A DNA stretch of 59,178 nt from Pseudomonas gingeri (GTDB lineage Bacteria; Pseudomonadota; Gammaproteobacteria; Pseudomonadales; Pseudomonadaceae): the NCBI RefSeq assembly GCF_013385425.1, contig NZ_JACAQA010000036.1:1-59178 (forward strand), written 5' to 3'. Of the stretch, positions 46,591-53,993 are shown piece by piece (positions within the stretch are counted from its first letter, which is position 1; each line of letters starts with the position of its first letter). The notes beneath the pieces were generated by a model. That model was not told where the DNA came from, made no database searches, and saw only the letters and a list, made by a program, of their open reading frames with translations. The position numbers were made by a program, and so were the translations under genes.

Positions 46591-48405
46591 ATGACTTCTT
46601 CCAAAAAAATCCACGTTACCGACACAATCCTGCGCGACGCCCACCAATCGCTGCTCGCCACCCGCATGCGCACCGAAGACATGCTGCCGATCTGCGAGAA
46701 GCTCGACAAGGTCGGCTACTGGTCCCTGGAAGTCTGGGGCGGCGCGACCTTCGACGCCTGCGTGCGCTTTCTGAAAGAAGACCCGTGGGAGCGCCTGCGC
46801 CAACTGCGCGCGGCGTTGCCCAACACCCGCCTGCAAATGCTTCTGCGCGGCCAGAACCTGCTGGGCTACCGCCATTACAGCGACGACGTGGTCCGGGCCT
46901 TCGTTGCCAAGGCGGCGGTCAACGGTATCGATGTGTTCCGCATCTTCGACGCCATGAACGACGTGCGTAACCTGCGGGTCGCCATCGAAGCGGTGAAAGC
47001 GGCGGGCAAGCATGCCCAGGGCACCATCGCCTATACCACCAGCCCGGTGCATACCATCGAGGCCTTCGTGGCCCAGGCCAAGCAGATGGAAGCCATGGGT
47101 TGCGACTCGGTGGCGATCAAGGACATGGCCGGCCTGCTGACCCCTTACGCCACGGGCGAACTGGTCAAGGCGCTGAAGAGCGAGCAATCGCTGCCCGTAT
47201 TTATCCACTCCCACGACACCGCCGGCCTGGCCGCGATGTGCCAGCTCAAGGCGGTGGAAAACGGTGCCGACCATATCGACACCGCGATCTCCAGCTTCGC
47301 CTGGGGTACCAGCCATCCGGGCACCGAGTCGATGGTTGCGGCCCTTAAAGGCAGCGAATTCGACACCGGCCTGGATCTGGAACTGCTGCAGGAAATCGGC
47401 CTGTACTTCTACGCCGTGCGCAAGAAGTACCACCAGTTCGAAAGCGAATTCACCGCCGTCGACACCCGCGTGCAGGTCAACCAGGTGCCGGGCGGGATGA
47501 TCTCCAACCTCGCCAACCAGCTGAAAGAGCAGGGCGCCTTGAACCGCATGGGCGAAGTGCTGGCGGAAATTCCGCGAGTGCGTGAAGACCTCGGCTTCCC
47601 GCCGCTGGTGACCCCGACCTCGCAGATCGTCGGCACCCAGGCGTTCTTCAACGTCCTCGCCGGCGAGCGCTACAAGACCATCACCAACGAAGTGAAGCTG
47701 TACCTGCAAGGCGGTTATGGCAAGGCACCGGGCGTCGTCAATGAGAAGCTGCGGCGCCAGGCCATCGGCAGCGAAGAAGTGATCGACGTGCGCCCGGCCG
47801 ACCTGCTCAAGCCGGAAATGGTCAAGTTGCGTGGTGAGATCGGTGCCCTGGCCAAGTCGGAAGAAGACGTGCTGACTTACGCCATGTTCCCGGATATCGG
47901 GCGCAAATTCCTCGAAGAGCGTGAGGCCGGCACCCTGGTTCCTGAGGTGTTGTTGCCGATCCCCGAGGCCGGTGGCGTGCGTTCGGTGGGCGGTGAGGGC
48001 GTGCCGACCGAGTTCGTGATCGATGTGCACGGCGAAACCTACCGCGTGGACATCACCGGTGTCGGCGTCAAGGCCGAAGGCAAGCGGCACTTCTACCTGT
48101 CCATCGACGGCATGCCGGAAGAAGTGGTGTTCGAACCGCTCAACGAGTTTGTCGGCGGTGGCAGCAGCAAGCGCAAGCAGGCCAGCGCGCCGGGCCATGT
48201 CAGCACCACCATGCCGGGCAATATCGTCGATGTGCTGGTCAAGGAAGGCGACACCGTGAAAGCCGGCCAGGCCGTACTGATCACCGAGGCCATGAAAATG
48301 GAAACCGAAGTGCAGGCCGCCGTGGCGGGCAAGGTCACAGCCATCCATGTGGCCAAGGGCGACCGGGTCAATCCGGGCGAGATCCTGATCGAGATCGAAG
48401 GCTGA
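46591..48405 (+). CDS. pycB: Pyruvate carboxylase subunit B (carboxyltransferase + biotin carrier)
   Basis: The 604-residue protein has the carboxyltransferase TIM barrel in its N-terminal half (DTILRDAHQSLLATRM, SLEVWGGATFDAC, with metal-site HSHDTAGLA), the PYC_OADA domain and a C-terminal biotinyl domain with EAMKME; the biotinylated Lys is about residue 569. It transfers CO2 from biotin to pyruvate. The oxaloacetate decarboxylase alpha subunit shares the layout, but pairing with pycA and no beta/gamma subunits point to pyruvate carboxylase. GAGG precedes ATG 46591. A strong terminator follows. Confidence 0.94.
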   Translation: MTSSKKIHVTDTILRDAHQSLLATRMRTEDMLPICEKLDKVGYWSLEVWGGATFDACVRFLKEDPWERLRQLRAALPNTRLQMLLRGQNLLGYRHYSDDVVRAFVAKAAVNGIDVFRIFDAMNDVRNLRVAIEAVKAAGKHAQGTIAYTTSPVHTIEAFVAQAKQMEAMGCDSVAIKDMAGLLTPYATGELVKALKSEQSLPVFIHSHDTAGLAAMCQLKAVENGADHIDTAISSFAWGTSHPGTESMVAALKGSEFDTGLDLELLQEIGLYFYAVRKKYHQFESEFTAVDTRVQVNQVPGGMISNLANQLKEQGALNRMGEVLAEIPRVREDLGFPPLVTPTSQIVGTQAFFNVLAGERYKTITNEVKLYLQGGYGKAPGVVNEKLRRQAIGSEEVIDVRPADLLKPEMVKLRGEIGALAKSEEDVLTYAMFPDIGRKFLEEREAGTLVPEVLLPIPEAGGVRSVGGEGVPTEFVIDVHGETYRVDITGVGVKAEGKRHFYLSIDGMPEEVVFEPLNEFVGGGSSKRKQASAPGHVSTTMPGNIVDVLVKEGDTVKAGQAVLITEAMKMETEVQAAVAGKVTAIHVAKGDRVNPGEILIEIEG

Positions 48406-48438
48406 TCGAAGGCCTTCGACTACCAACGTTTTTCCTCG

Positions 48439-48464
48439 GGGGAGCATGTGCTCCCCTTTTTTTT
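48439..48464 (+). terminator. Intrinsic terminator of pycA-pycB
   Basis: GGGGAGCA (48439-48446) pairs with TGCTCCCC (48449-48456) and is followed by eight T. It lies 33 bases after the pycB stop. Confidence 0.93.
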
Positions 48465-48536
48465 ACGCTGGATTTGCCATGGAAGAGTGGTGATATCTAT
48501 TTATATAACCCTCACTTCATAAGTTTCATTAAATAG

Positions 48537-48582
48537 ACGACGAGCACGCCTGATGGGTATCGGGCGCTCATTAACTCGTCGT
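48537..48582 (+). promoter_or_regulatory. Stem-loop in the leader of the type I substrate candidate
   Basis: ACGACGAG (48537-48544) pairs perfectly with CTCGTCGT (48575-48582), with GAGC...GCTC possible inside the loop. It ends six bases before the GGAG ribosome site of the gene at 48598. It could be a thermometer, a stability element or a regulator site. Confidence 0.5.
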
Positions 48583-48597
48583 TATATGGAGTGATTT

Positions 48598-49137
48598 ATG
48601 TCAGTGGAAACCAACGGTGCAAACGATTGGATGTTCTCGCCTTTCGAGAACAAGTTGCCATGGATAGTATCTGAGCGCGGGCAACCGGCTGCTACCAATC
48701 CTAATTTCAGTAGCACAAATGCCACTTTTGATTTTGTTGGCTGGAGCGCAAAAGTTACCAAGGTTTCAGAAAATTTGCAGCGAGATCTTATGGAAATCCA
48801 GGCGCTGCTTGACGTGGTTTTAAATTATAGGCCAGCGCAACATAGGGGGCTCATAGACGACCAGGACCTCAGCCATTTTGAGTTTGGCAAGCCTGAAGAC
48901 GGTTTAGATGAGGTGCAGCCGCAACATCGAGGGTTTATTGGCGAGGAGAGCCCCGGCAGGGACGCGTTTGACAGGCTTGAAGCAGATTCTGGCCAGGGAG
49001 AAAGTAATTTCTCAGCGTTTAATGAGTATGAATTCGTTTTCAATCAGCCTGATGCCTATAGCGACTTTGCCGACAGCTATTACGACGGTCCTGTTGATAA
49101 GGGCCCGCTCCCTGATATTTTGGATATGGCGGCGTAA
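48598..49137 (+). CDS. Candidate type I secretion substrate, cysteine-free acidic protein without RTX repeats
   Basis: I do not recognise the family. The 179-residue product has no N-terminal signal peptide, no Cys and many Asp/Glu, and ends PLPDILDMAA. That short acidic-hydrophobic tail resembles uncleaved type I signals such as that of HasA. No GGxGxD repeat is present. QHRGLI and QHRGFI (near residues 81 and 110) mark two imperfect internal repeats. The gene stands directly before a complete ABC/HlyD/TolC set in hasA-hasD-hasE-hasF order. Base composition is more AT-rich than its neighbours. Secretion by the downstream exporter is inferred from context and composition. Confidence 0.7.
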   Translation: MSVETNGANDWMFSPFENKLPWIVSERGQPAATNPNFSSTNATFDFVGWSAKVTKVSENLQRDLMEIQALLDVVLNYRPAQHRGLIDDQDLSHFEFGKPEDGLDEVQPQHRGFIGEESPGRDAFDRLEADSGQGESNFSAFNEYEFVFNQPDAYSDFADSYYDGPVDKGPLPDILDMAA

Positions 49138-49192
49138 TAGCCCTCTCGCCGGTTTATAAATAGCCCGGTCAGTTTATTCGTTTGAACTCACC

Positions 49193-49219
49193 AAGAGCAG
49201 TGCCCTAGGCGCTGCTCTT
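49193..49219 (+). terminator. Hairpin between substrate candidate and exporter genes
   Basis: AAGAGCAG (49193-49200) pairs perfectly with CTGCTCTT (49212-49219). The following T-tract is poor, so partial termination giving more substrate than exporter mRNA is plausible. Confidence 0.55.
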
Positions 49220-49259
49220 CTGATGTTTTACGCACGCGAAATACTACTCAAGGAAGTCA

Positions 49260-50996
49260 ATGAAACCCTTGGCGACAACACCTACGGCACCGTTGATAGA
49301 AGTGCTCGGGGAATATAAGAGTATTCTGATCAGCGTGGGCTGTTTTACCGCCTTGATCAATGTGCTGATGCTGGCCCCCTCGATATATATGCTGCAGGTT
49401 TATGATCGGGTCCTGACTTCGCAAAACCAGACCACGCTGGTTATGTTGACGTTGATGATCGTGGGATTCTTCGTTTTTATCGGGCTGCTGGAGACCGTTC
49501 GCAACTTTGTCGTCAGCCGTGTCGCCGGGCATCTCGATCAGCGTTTCAACCTGCGGGTCTACCAGGCCGCCTTCGCGCGCAACCTGGTCCGTGGTGACGG
49601 GCATGGCGCGCAGGCCCTCGGCGATCTGAACCATATTCGCCAGTTCCTGACCGGCCCGGCCTTGTTCGCTTTTTTCGATGCGCCCTGGTTTCCGATCTAC
49701 CTGGCGGTGATGTTTATGTTCAGCTTCTGGCTGGGTGTCTTCGCCTGTGTGGGAGCTGTGCTGCTGGTGAGCATGGCGCTGCTCAATGAGTGGCTGACCA
49801 GGAAGCCGCTGGCTGAAGCCGGCCGCCATTCACAAGAGGCCAGTCGCCTGGCCACCAGCCATTTGCGCAATGCCGAGACCATTCAGGCCATGGGCATGCT
49901 GGGTGTGTTACGCCAACGCTGGTTCGAGCCCTACGCCCATTTTCTTTCGCAACAGAGCCGGGCCGGCGACACGGGCGCGGTCATGACCCATCTGAGCAAA
50001 GGCTTTCGCCAGTGCCTGCAATCCCTGGTGCTGGGGCTCGGTGCGCTGCTGGTGATCATTGGTGATATGAGCGCCGGGATGATGATTGCCGGTTCCATCC
50101 TGATGGGAAGGGTTTTGCTGCCCATCGACCAGTTGATTGCCACCTCCAGGCATTGGAACGCGGCCAGGTCGGCCTATCAGCGTCTCGACGCGCTGCTCAA
50201 TGAGTTTCCCGAATCGACGGGAGCGATGGCCTTGCCCGCTCCCAAGGGGCAACTGGCGTTCGAGCAGGTGAGTGCCGGGCCTCCCGGCCAGCAGCGCACG
50301 ACCTTGCATCAAGTGAGTTTCCAGCTGGCGGCCGGTGAAGTGCTGGGGGTGCTGGGGGCCTCCGGCGCGGGCAAGTCGAGCCTGATTCGCGTGCTGCTGG
50401 GCATCTGGCCGGTCCAGGGCGGGGTGGTGAGGCTGGACGGTGCCGATATCCATCGTTGGGACCGCAATGAACTGGGTCCCCATATTGGCTACCTGCCGCA
50501 GAACATCGAGTTGTTCAGCGGTTCCGTGGCTGAAAATATCGCCCGTTTCGGCGCGCCGAACCCGGACAAGGTTGTCGAGGCGGCCCGGCAGGCGGGTGTT
50601 CATGAGCTGATCCTGCGTCTGCCGCAAGGTTATGACTCGGTGCTGGGGGACGCCGGCGCCGGCCTTTCCGGAGGCCAGAAGCAGCGCGTGGCCTTGGCCC
50701 GGGCGCTCTATGACCGGCCTCGCCTGGTGGTGCTCGATGAGCCGAACTCCAACCTTGATACCGAGGGTGAAGCGGCCCTCACCCGAGCCATTACCCAACT
50801 GAAGGCTCAGGGCAGCACGGTGATTCTGGTGACCCACCGTAGCCAGGTTCTGGTCCAGGCCGATCAGTTGATGGTGCTGGAAGAGGGGAAAGTGCGGGCT
50901 TTCGGTCCGCGTTCGGAGGTGCTCGACAGTTTATCGAGAACCCGGGAGTCGGCTTCGAAAGCTGCCATTCAATCGCCAAGGAAAACAGGCGCATGA
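49260..50996 (+). CDS. Type I secretion ABC transporter (AprD/PrtD/HasD type)
   Basis: This 578-residue exporter has a membrane domain with about six helices (about 20-300) and an ATPase domain with Walker A GASGAGKSS, Q-loop YLPQNIELF, signature LSGGQKQRVALARALYDRP, Walker B LVVLDEPNSNLD and the switch HRS. It lacks the N-terminal C39 peptidase of bacteriocin exporters, as for PrtD/HasD proteins that export non-cleaved substrates. It overlaps the adaptor gene by ATGA. It is assigned to export of the protein at 48598 by gene order only. Confidence 0.92.
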   Translation: MKPLATTPTAPLIEVLGEYKSILISVGCFTALINVLMLAPSIYMLQVYDRVLTSQNQTTLVMLTLMIVGFFVFIGLLETVRNFVVSRVAGHLDQRFNLRVYQAAFARNLVRGDGHGAQALGDLNHIRQFLTGPALFAFFDAPWFPIYLAVMFMFSFWLGVFACVGAVLLVSMALLNEWLTRKPLAEAGRHSQEASRLATSHLRNAETIQAMGMLGVLRQRWFEPYAHFLSQQSRAGDTGAVMTHLSKGFRQCLQSLVLGLGALLVIIGDMSAGMMIAGSILMGRVLLPIDQLIATSRHWNAARSAYQRLDALLNEFPESTGAMALPAPKGQLAFEQVSAGPPGQQRTTLHQVSFQLAAGEVLGVLGASGAGKSSLIRVLLGIWPVQGGVVRLDGADIHRWDRNELGPHIGYLPQNIELFSGSVAENIARFGAPNPDKVVEAARQAGVHELILRLPQGYDSVLGDAGAGLSGGQKQRVALARALYDRPRLVVLDEPNSNLDTEGEAALTRAITQLKAQGSTVILVTHRSQVLVQADQLMVLEEGKVRAFGPRSEVLDSLSRTRESASKAAIQSPRKTGA

Positions 50997-52321
50997 GTTC
51001 AGAGAGCATCACGCCACATCACCCTGCGCTCACTTCGTGTCCGCAGCGCGGGGCCGCGTTTTTCGTCAGATTGGGCTGGGCACTGGTGGTGTTCGGTGCC
51101 GGAGGTTTCTTCAGCTGGGCGGCCCTGGCACCGCTGGATCAAGGCGTCAGTGTGCCGAGCACGGTTGTCGTGTCCGGCAAGCGCAAGGCCGTCCAGTCCC
51201 TGGGCGGGGGAGCCGTCAGTGGGATTCTGGTCAGAGAAGGAGAGAAGGTCGAGAAGGGGCAGGTGCTGTTTCGCCTGGATCGCACGCAACTGTCGGCCAC
51301 TGTCCAATCCTTGCAGGCCCAGTACCGCCAAGCCCTGGCCACCCAGGCCCGCTGGCAGAGCGAGCGGGACAATCTGGCGCAAGTTCAGTTTCCAGGCGAG
51401 TTGATGGCCGATACCGATCCATTGTTGGCGCTTGTGCTGGAAGGGCAGCGGCAGCTTTTCAATAGTCGGCGCGAAGCCTTTTCTCGCGAGCAGGCGGGCA
51501 TCCGTGCCCGCATCGACGGGGCGACGGCCCAACTGTCCGGCCTGCGCCAAGCCCGCAATGATCTGAATGCCCAAGCCGGATCATTGCGCCGGCAACTGGA
51601 GAAACTGCGCCCTCTGGCGGATGAGGGACATATTGCGAGTAATCGTCTGCTGGAGCAGGAGCGCCAGTTGTCCCAGGTTCAGCAGCAGATCGCGCGGAAT
51701 AAGGGGGAAATCGGGCTGCTGAAACAGGAAATACTCGAGTCGCAGCTAAGGCTCTCCCGGCATGTCGAGGAATATCAGACCGAAGTCCGTGGCGAGTTGG
51801 CCGAGGTGCGACTCAAGTGCCTGACTCTGGAACAACAGCTGGCATCCGCGAGTTTTGACTTGCAGCACACCGAGGTCAACGCGCCGGCGCAAGGGATTGC
51901 CGTCAACTTGAGCGTGCATACCGAGGGCGCCGTGGTCCGTGCCGGCGACACCCTGCTGGAGATCGTGCCCCAAGGCCAGCATCTGGAGGTGGAGGGGCGC
52001 TTGCCGGTCAGCCTGGTGGACAAGGTCAGTCCGGCCCTGCCGGTGGACATCCTGTTCACGGCGTTCAATCAGAGCGTGACGCCCCGTGTCGCGGGTGAGG
52101 TCAGCCTGGTGTCGGCCGACCAGTTGCTCGACGAAAAAACCGGCGCCCCCTACTACGTGATACGCAGCTCGGTCAGTGAAGCCTCTCTGGAACAGCTCAA
52201 TGGACTGGTGATCAAGCCCGGCATGCCGGCCGAGATGTTCGTCCGTACCGGGGAGCGCTCGCTCCTCAACTACCTGTTCAAACCGCTGCTGGATCGCGTG
52301 AGCGCCTCGTTGACCGAATAG
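50993..52321 (+). CDS. Type I secretion membrane fusion protein (HlyD/PrtE type)
   Basis: The 442-residue adaptor has one N-terminal membrane helix (about 20-50, FVRLGWALVVFGAGGFFSWAA), a beta-barrel/lipoyl region (QSLGGGAVSGILVREGEKVE), a long coiled-coil hairpin (about 100-285) and a second lipoyl half with the beta-barrel (NAPAQGIAVNLSVHTEGAVV). The C-terminal LNGLVIKPGMPAEMFV matches HlyD. It links the ABC exporter to the outer-membrane channel. Translation is coupled to the ABC gene by ATGA overlap at 50993. Confidence 0.92.
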   Translation: MSSESITPHHPALTSCPQRGAAFFVRLGWALVVFGAGGFFSWAALAPLDQGVSVPSTVVVSGKRKAVQSLGGGAVSGILVREGEKVEKGQVLFRLDRTQLSATVQSLQAQYRQALATQARWQSERDNLAQVQFPGELMADTDPLLALVLEGQRQLFNSRREAFSREQAGIRARIDGATAQLSGLRQARNDLNAQAGSLRRQLEKLRPLADEGHIASNRLLEQERQLSQVQQQIARNKGEIGLLKQEILESQLRLSRHVEEYQTEVRGELAEVRLKCLTLEQQLASASFDLQHTEVNAPAQGIAVNLSVHTEGAVVRAGDTLLEIVPQGQHLEVEGRLPVSLVDKVSPALPVDILFTAFNQSVTPRVAGEVSLVSADQLLDEKTGAPYYVIRSSVSEASLEQLNGLVIKPGMPAEMFVRTGERSLLNYLFKPLLDRVSASLTE

Positions 52322-52338
52322 GAAGAGGGTCTGCCGTC

Positions 52339-53682
52339 ATGAAAATAGTTTTGATACCTGTTGCGCTGTTCGCGTTGATCGCCAGCCTCGAGAGCCATGC
52401 CCTGGGACCCTTTCAAGTGTATGAGTCGGCTTTGCTGCATGACCCGGTGTTCCAGGGGGCCATGAAGGCGCGCGATGCAGGGCGGGAAAGCGATGCCATT
52501 GGCCGGGCGGGGCTGCTGCCTCGGCTGTCCTACAGCCACAACCTGGGGCGTAATGAATCCAGGATCACCCAGCTCAGGGAGGCGGGCAGCAGCCATGACC
52601 AGCGCCGCTACCGCAGTGCCACCTCGGCACTGACCCTGCAGCAACCGCTGCTCGATTACGAAGCCTATGCGGCTTATCGCAAAGGCGTCGCCCAGTCGCT
52701 GTTTGCCGATGAGGTGTTTCGCAGCAAAAGCCAGGAGCTGCTGCTGCGGGTACTCAGTGCCTACACCCGGGCCTTGTTGGCCCAGGATCAGATCGAAATT
52801 GCCCAGGCCCGAAAAAAGGCCTTTGAGCAGCAGTTCCAGCGCAATACCCACCTGTTTCACCAGGGAGAGGGCGCGCGTACCGATATTCTCGAAGCCGAAT
52901 CGCGTTTCGAGCTGGCAACGGCGCAGCAGATCGAGGCCCATGACGAACAGGAGGCCGCCTTGCGGGAGTTGGGGGCGTTGATGGGCAAACCAGGGATCGC
53001 CATCAATGATCTGGCGCCGCTGTCCGCGACTTTCCAGGCCTTTCCCATGGAGCCGGCGACCTTTGATCATTGGCATCGCATGGCGCTGGTCCAGAACCCG
53101 TTGCTGGCTTCTCAACGCCAGGCGGTCGAGGTGGCGAGGTTCGAGGTGGAGCGCAGCCGTGCCGGACACCTGCCCAAGGTCACGGCCTACGCCAGCCTGC
53201 GCAGATCGGAGTCCGATAGCAGCAGCACTTATGACCAGCGCAACAGCACCAATAGCATTGGCGTCGAGTTGAGCGTGCCGTTGTTTGCGGGGGGCGGCGT
53301 TTCGGCCTCCGTGCGCAAGGCCAGCCGGACCCTTGAGCAAACGGAGTACGAACTGGAGGCCAAGACCCGTGAGACGTTGATCGAGCTGCGTCGCCAGTTC
53401 AGCGCTTGCCTGTCGGGGGAGAGCAAATTACGCGCTTATCAGAAGGCCCTGGCTTCAGCGGAGTCGTTGGTGGATTCGACGCAAAAGAGCTTGCTGGGGG
53501 GCGAGCGGGTCAACCTCGATCTGCTGAATGCCGAACAACAACGGTTCAGTACCCGTAGCGAGCTGGCCAAGGCCCGTTACGACTATCTGATGGCATGGGT
53601 GAAGTTGCGTTTCCACGCCGGCATCCTGAATGAGGGCGATCTGGCCAGGATCGATGAGGTCTTTGTTGGCGATATCGGTTGA
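52339..53682 (+). CDS. TolC-family outer-membrane protein (PrtF/HasF type)
   Basis: This 447-residue protein has a signal peptide (about 1-22, ending ESHALG) and two outer-membrane efflux repeats of the TolC fold. These include SYSHNLGRNES, LTLQQPLLDYEAYAAYRKG, HQGEGARTDILEAESRFELA and LLGGERVNLDLLNAEQQRFS. It completes the type I channel. GGAAGAGG precedes ATG 52339, 17 bases after the adaptor. Its 3' end overlaps the small XRE gene. Confidence 0.92.
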   Translation: MKIVLIPVALFALIASLESHALGPFQVYESALLHDPVFQGAMKARDAGRESDAIGRAGLLPRLSYSHNLGRNESRITQLREAGSSHDQRRYRSATSALTLQQPLLDYEAYAAYRKGVAQSLFADEVFRSKSQELLLRVLSAYTRALLAQDQIEIAQARKKAFEQQFQRNTHLFHQGEGARTDILEAESRFELATAQQIEAHDEQEAALRELGALMGKPGIAINDLAPLSATFQAFPMEPATFDHWHRMALVQNPLLASQRQAVEVARFEVERSRAGHLPKVTAYASLRRSESDSSSTYDQRNSTNSIGVELSVPLFAGGGVSASVRKASRTLEQTEYELEAKTRETLIELRRQFSACLSGESKLRAYQKALASAESLVDSTQKSLLGGERVNLDLLNAEQQRFSTRSELAKARYDYLMAWVKLRFHAGILNEGDLARIDEVFVGDIG

Positions 53683-53938
53683 TGAGCCACTGATTCAGGC
53701 CATTCAAGGCGAGCTTACCCAGGGCGTGATCGGTATCGGCGCGGCGGTCAGGCGCTTGCGTGTCGAGGTCACCGGCTTGCACCAGACTCAATTTGCTCGG
53801 ATGTGCAGGATTTCGGTACGGACCCTTGTTCATATCGAGCACGAGGAGGGCAATCCGACGCTCAAGTCGTTGAACTCGGTGTTCAAACCCTTCGGGTTGC
53901 AGATGGGCGTGGTGCGACTTCGCAAGACTTCAGGCTGA
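53654..53938 (+). CDS. Small XRE-type helix-turn-helix protein
   Basis: The 94-residue protein carries a Cro/CI-type helix-turn-helix in its second half (LHQTQFARMCRISVRTLVHI, then EEGNPTLKSLNSVFKPFGL). Its 5' part overlaps the end of the TolC-type gene by 29 bases; ATG 53654 follows AGGA. HipB-like antitoxins have similar length, but no HipA gene is adjacent. It may regulate the secretion genes with which it is co-transcribed. The target is unknown. Confidence 0.7.
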   Translation: MRSLLAISVDEPLIQAIQGELTQGVIGIGAAVRRLRVEVTGLHQTQFARMCRISVRTLVHIEHEEGNPTLKSLNSVFKPFGLQMGVVRLRKTSG

Positions 53939-53993
53939 CGGGTTCGCGCCACCTTTTGCACGGCGGACGACTGGCCGAACAGCCCAAGCCCGG

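Noticed and set aside
48598..49137. Identification of this protein as HasA
   Set aside because: Gene order and the ending resemble hasA, but the body of the protein shows no HasA similarity and no haem-ligand His/Tyr context that I can match.
53654..53938. HipB antitoxin of a HipBA pair
   Set aside because: Length and helix-turn-helix fit, but no HipA kinase gene follows; the next gene is a convergent autotransporter.
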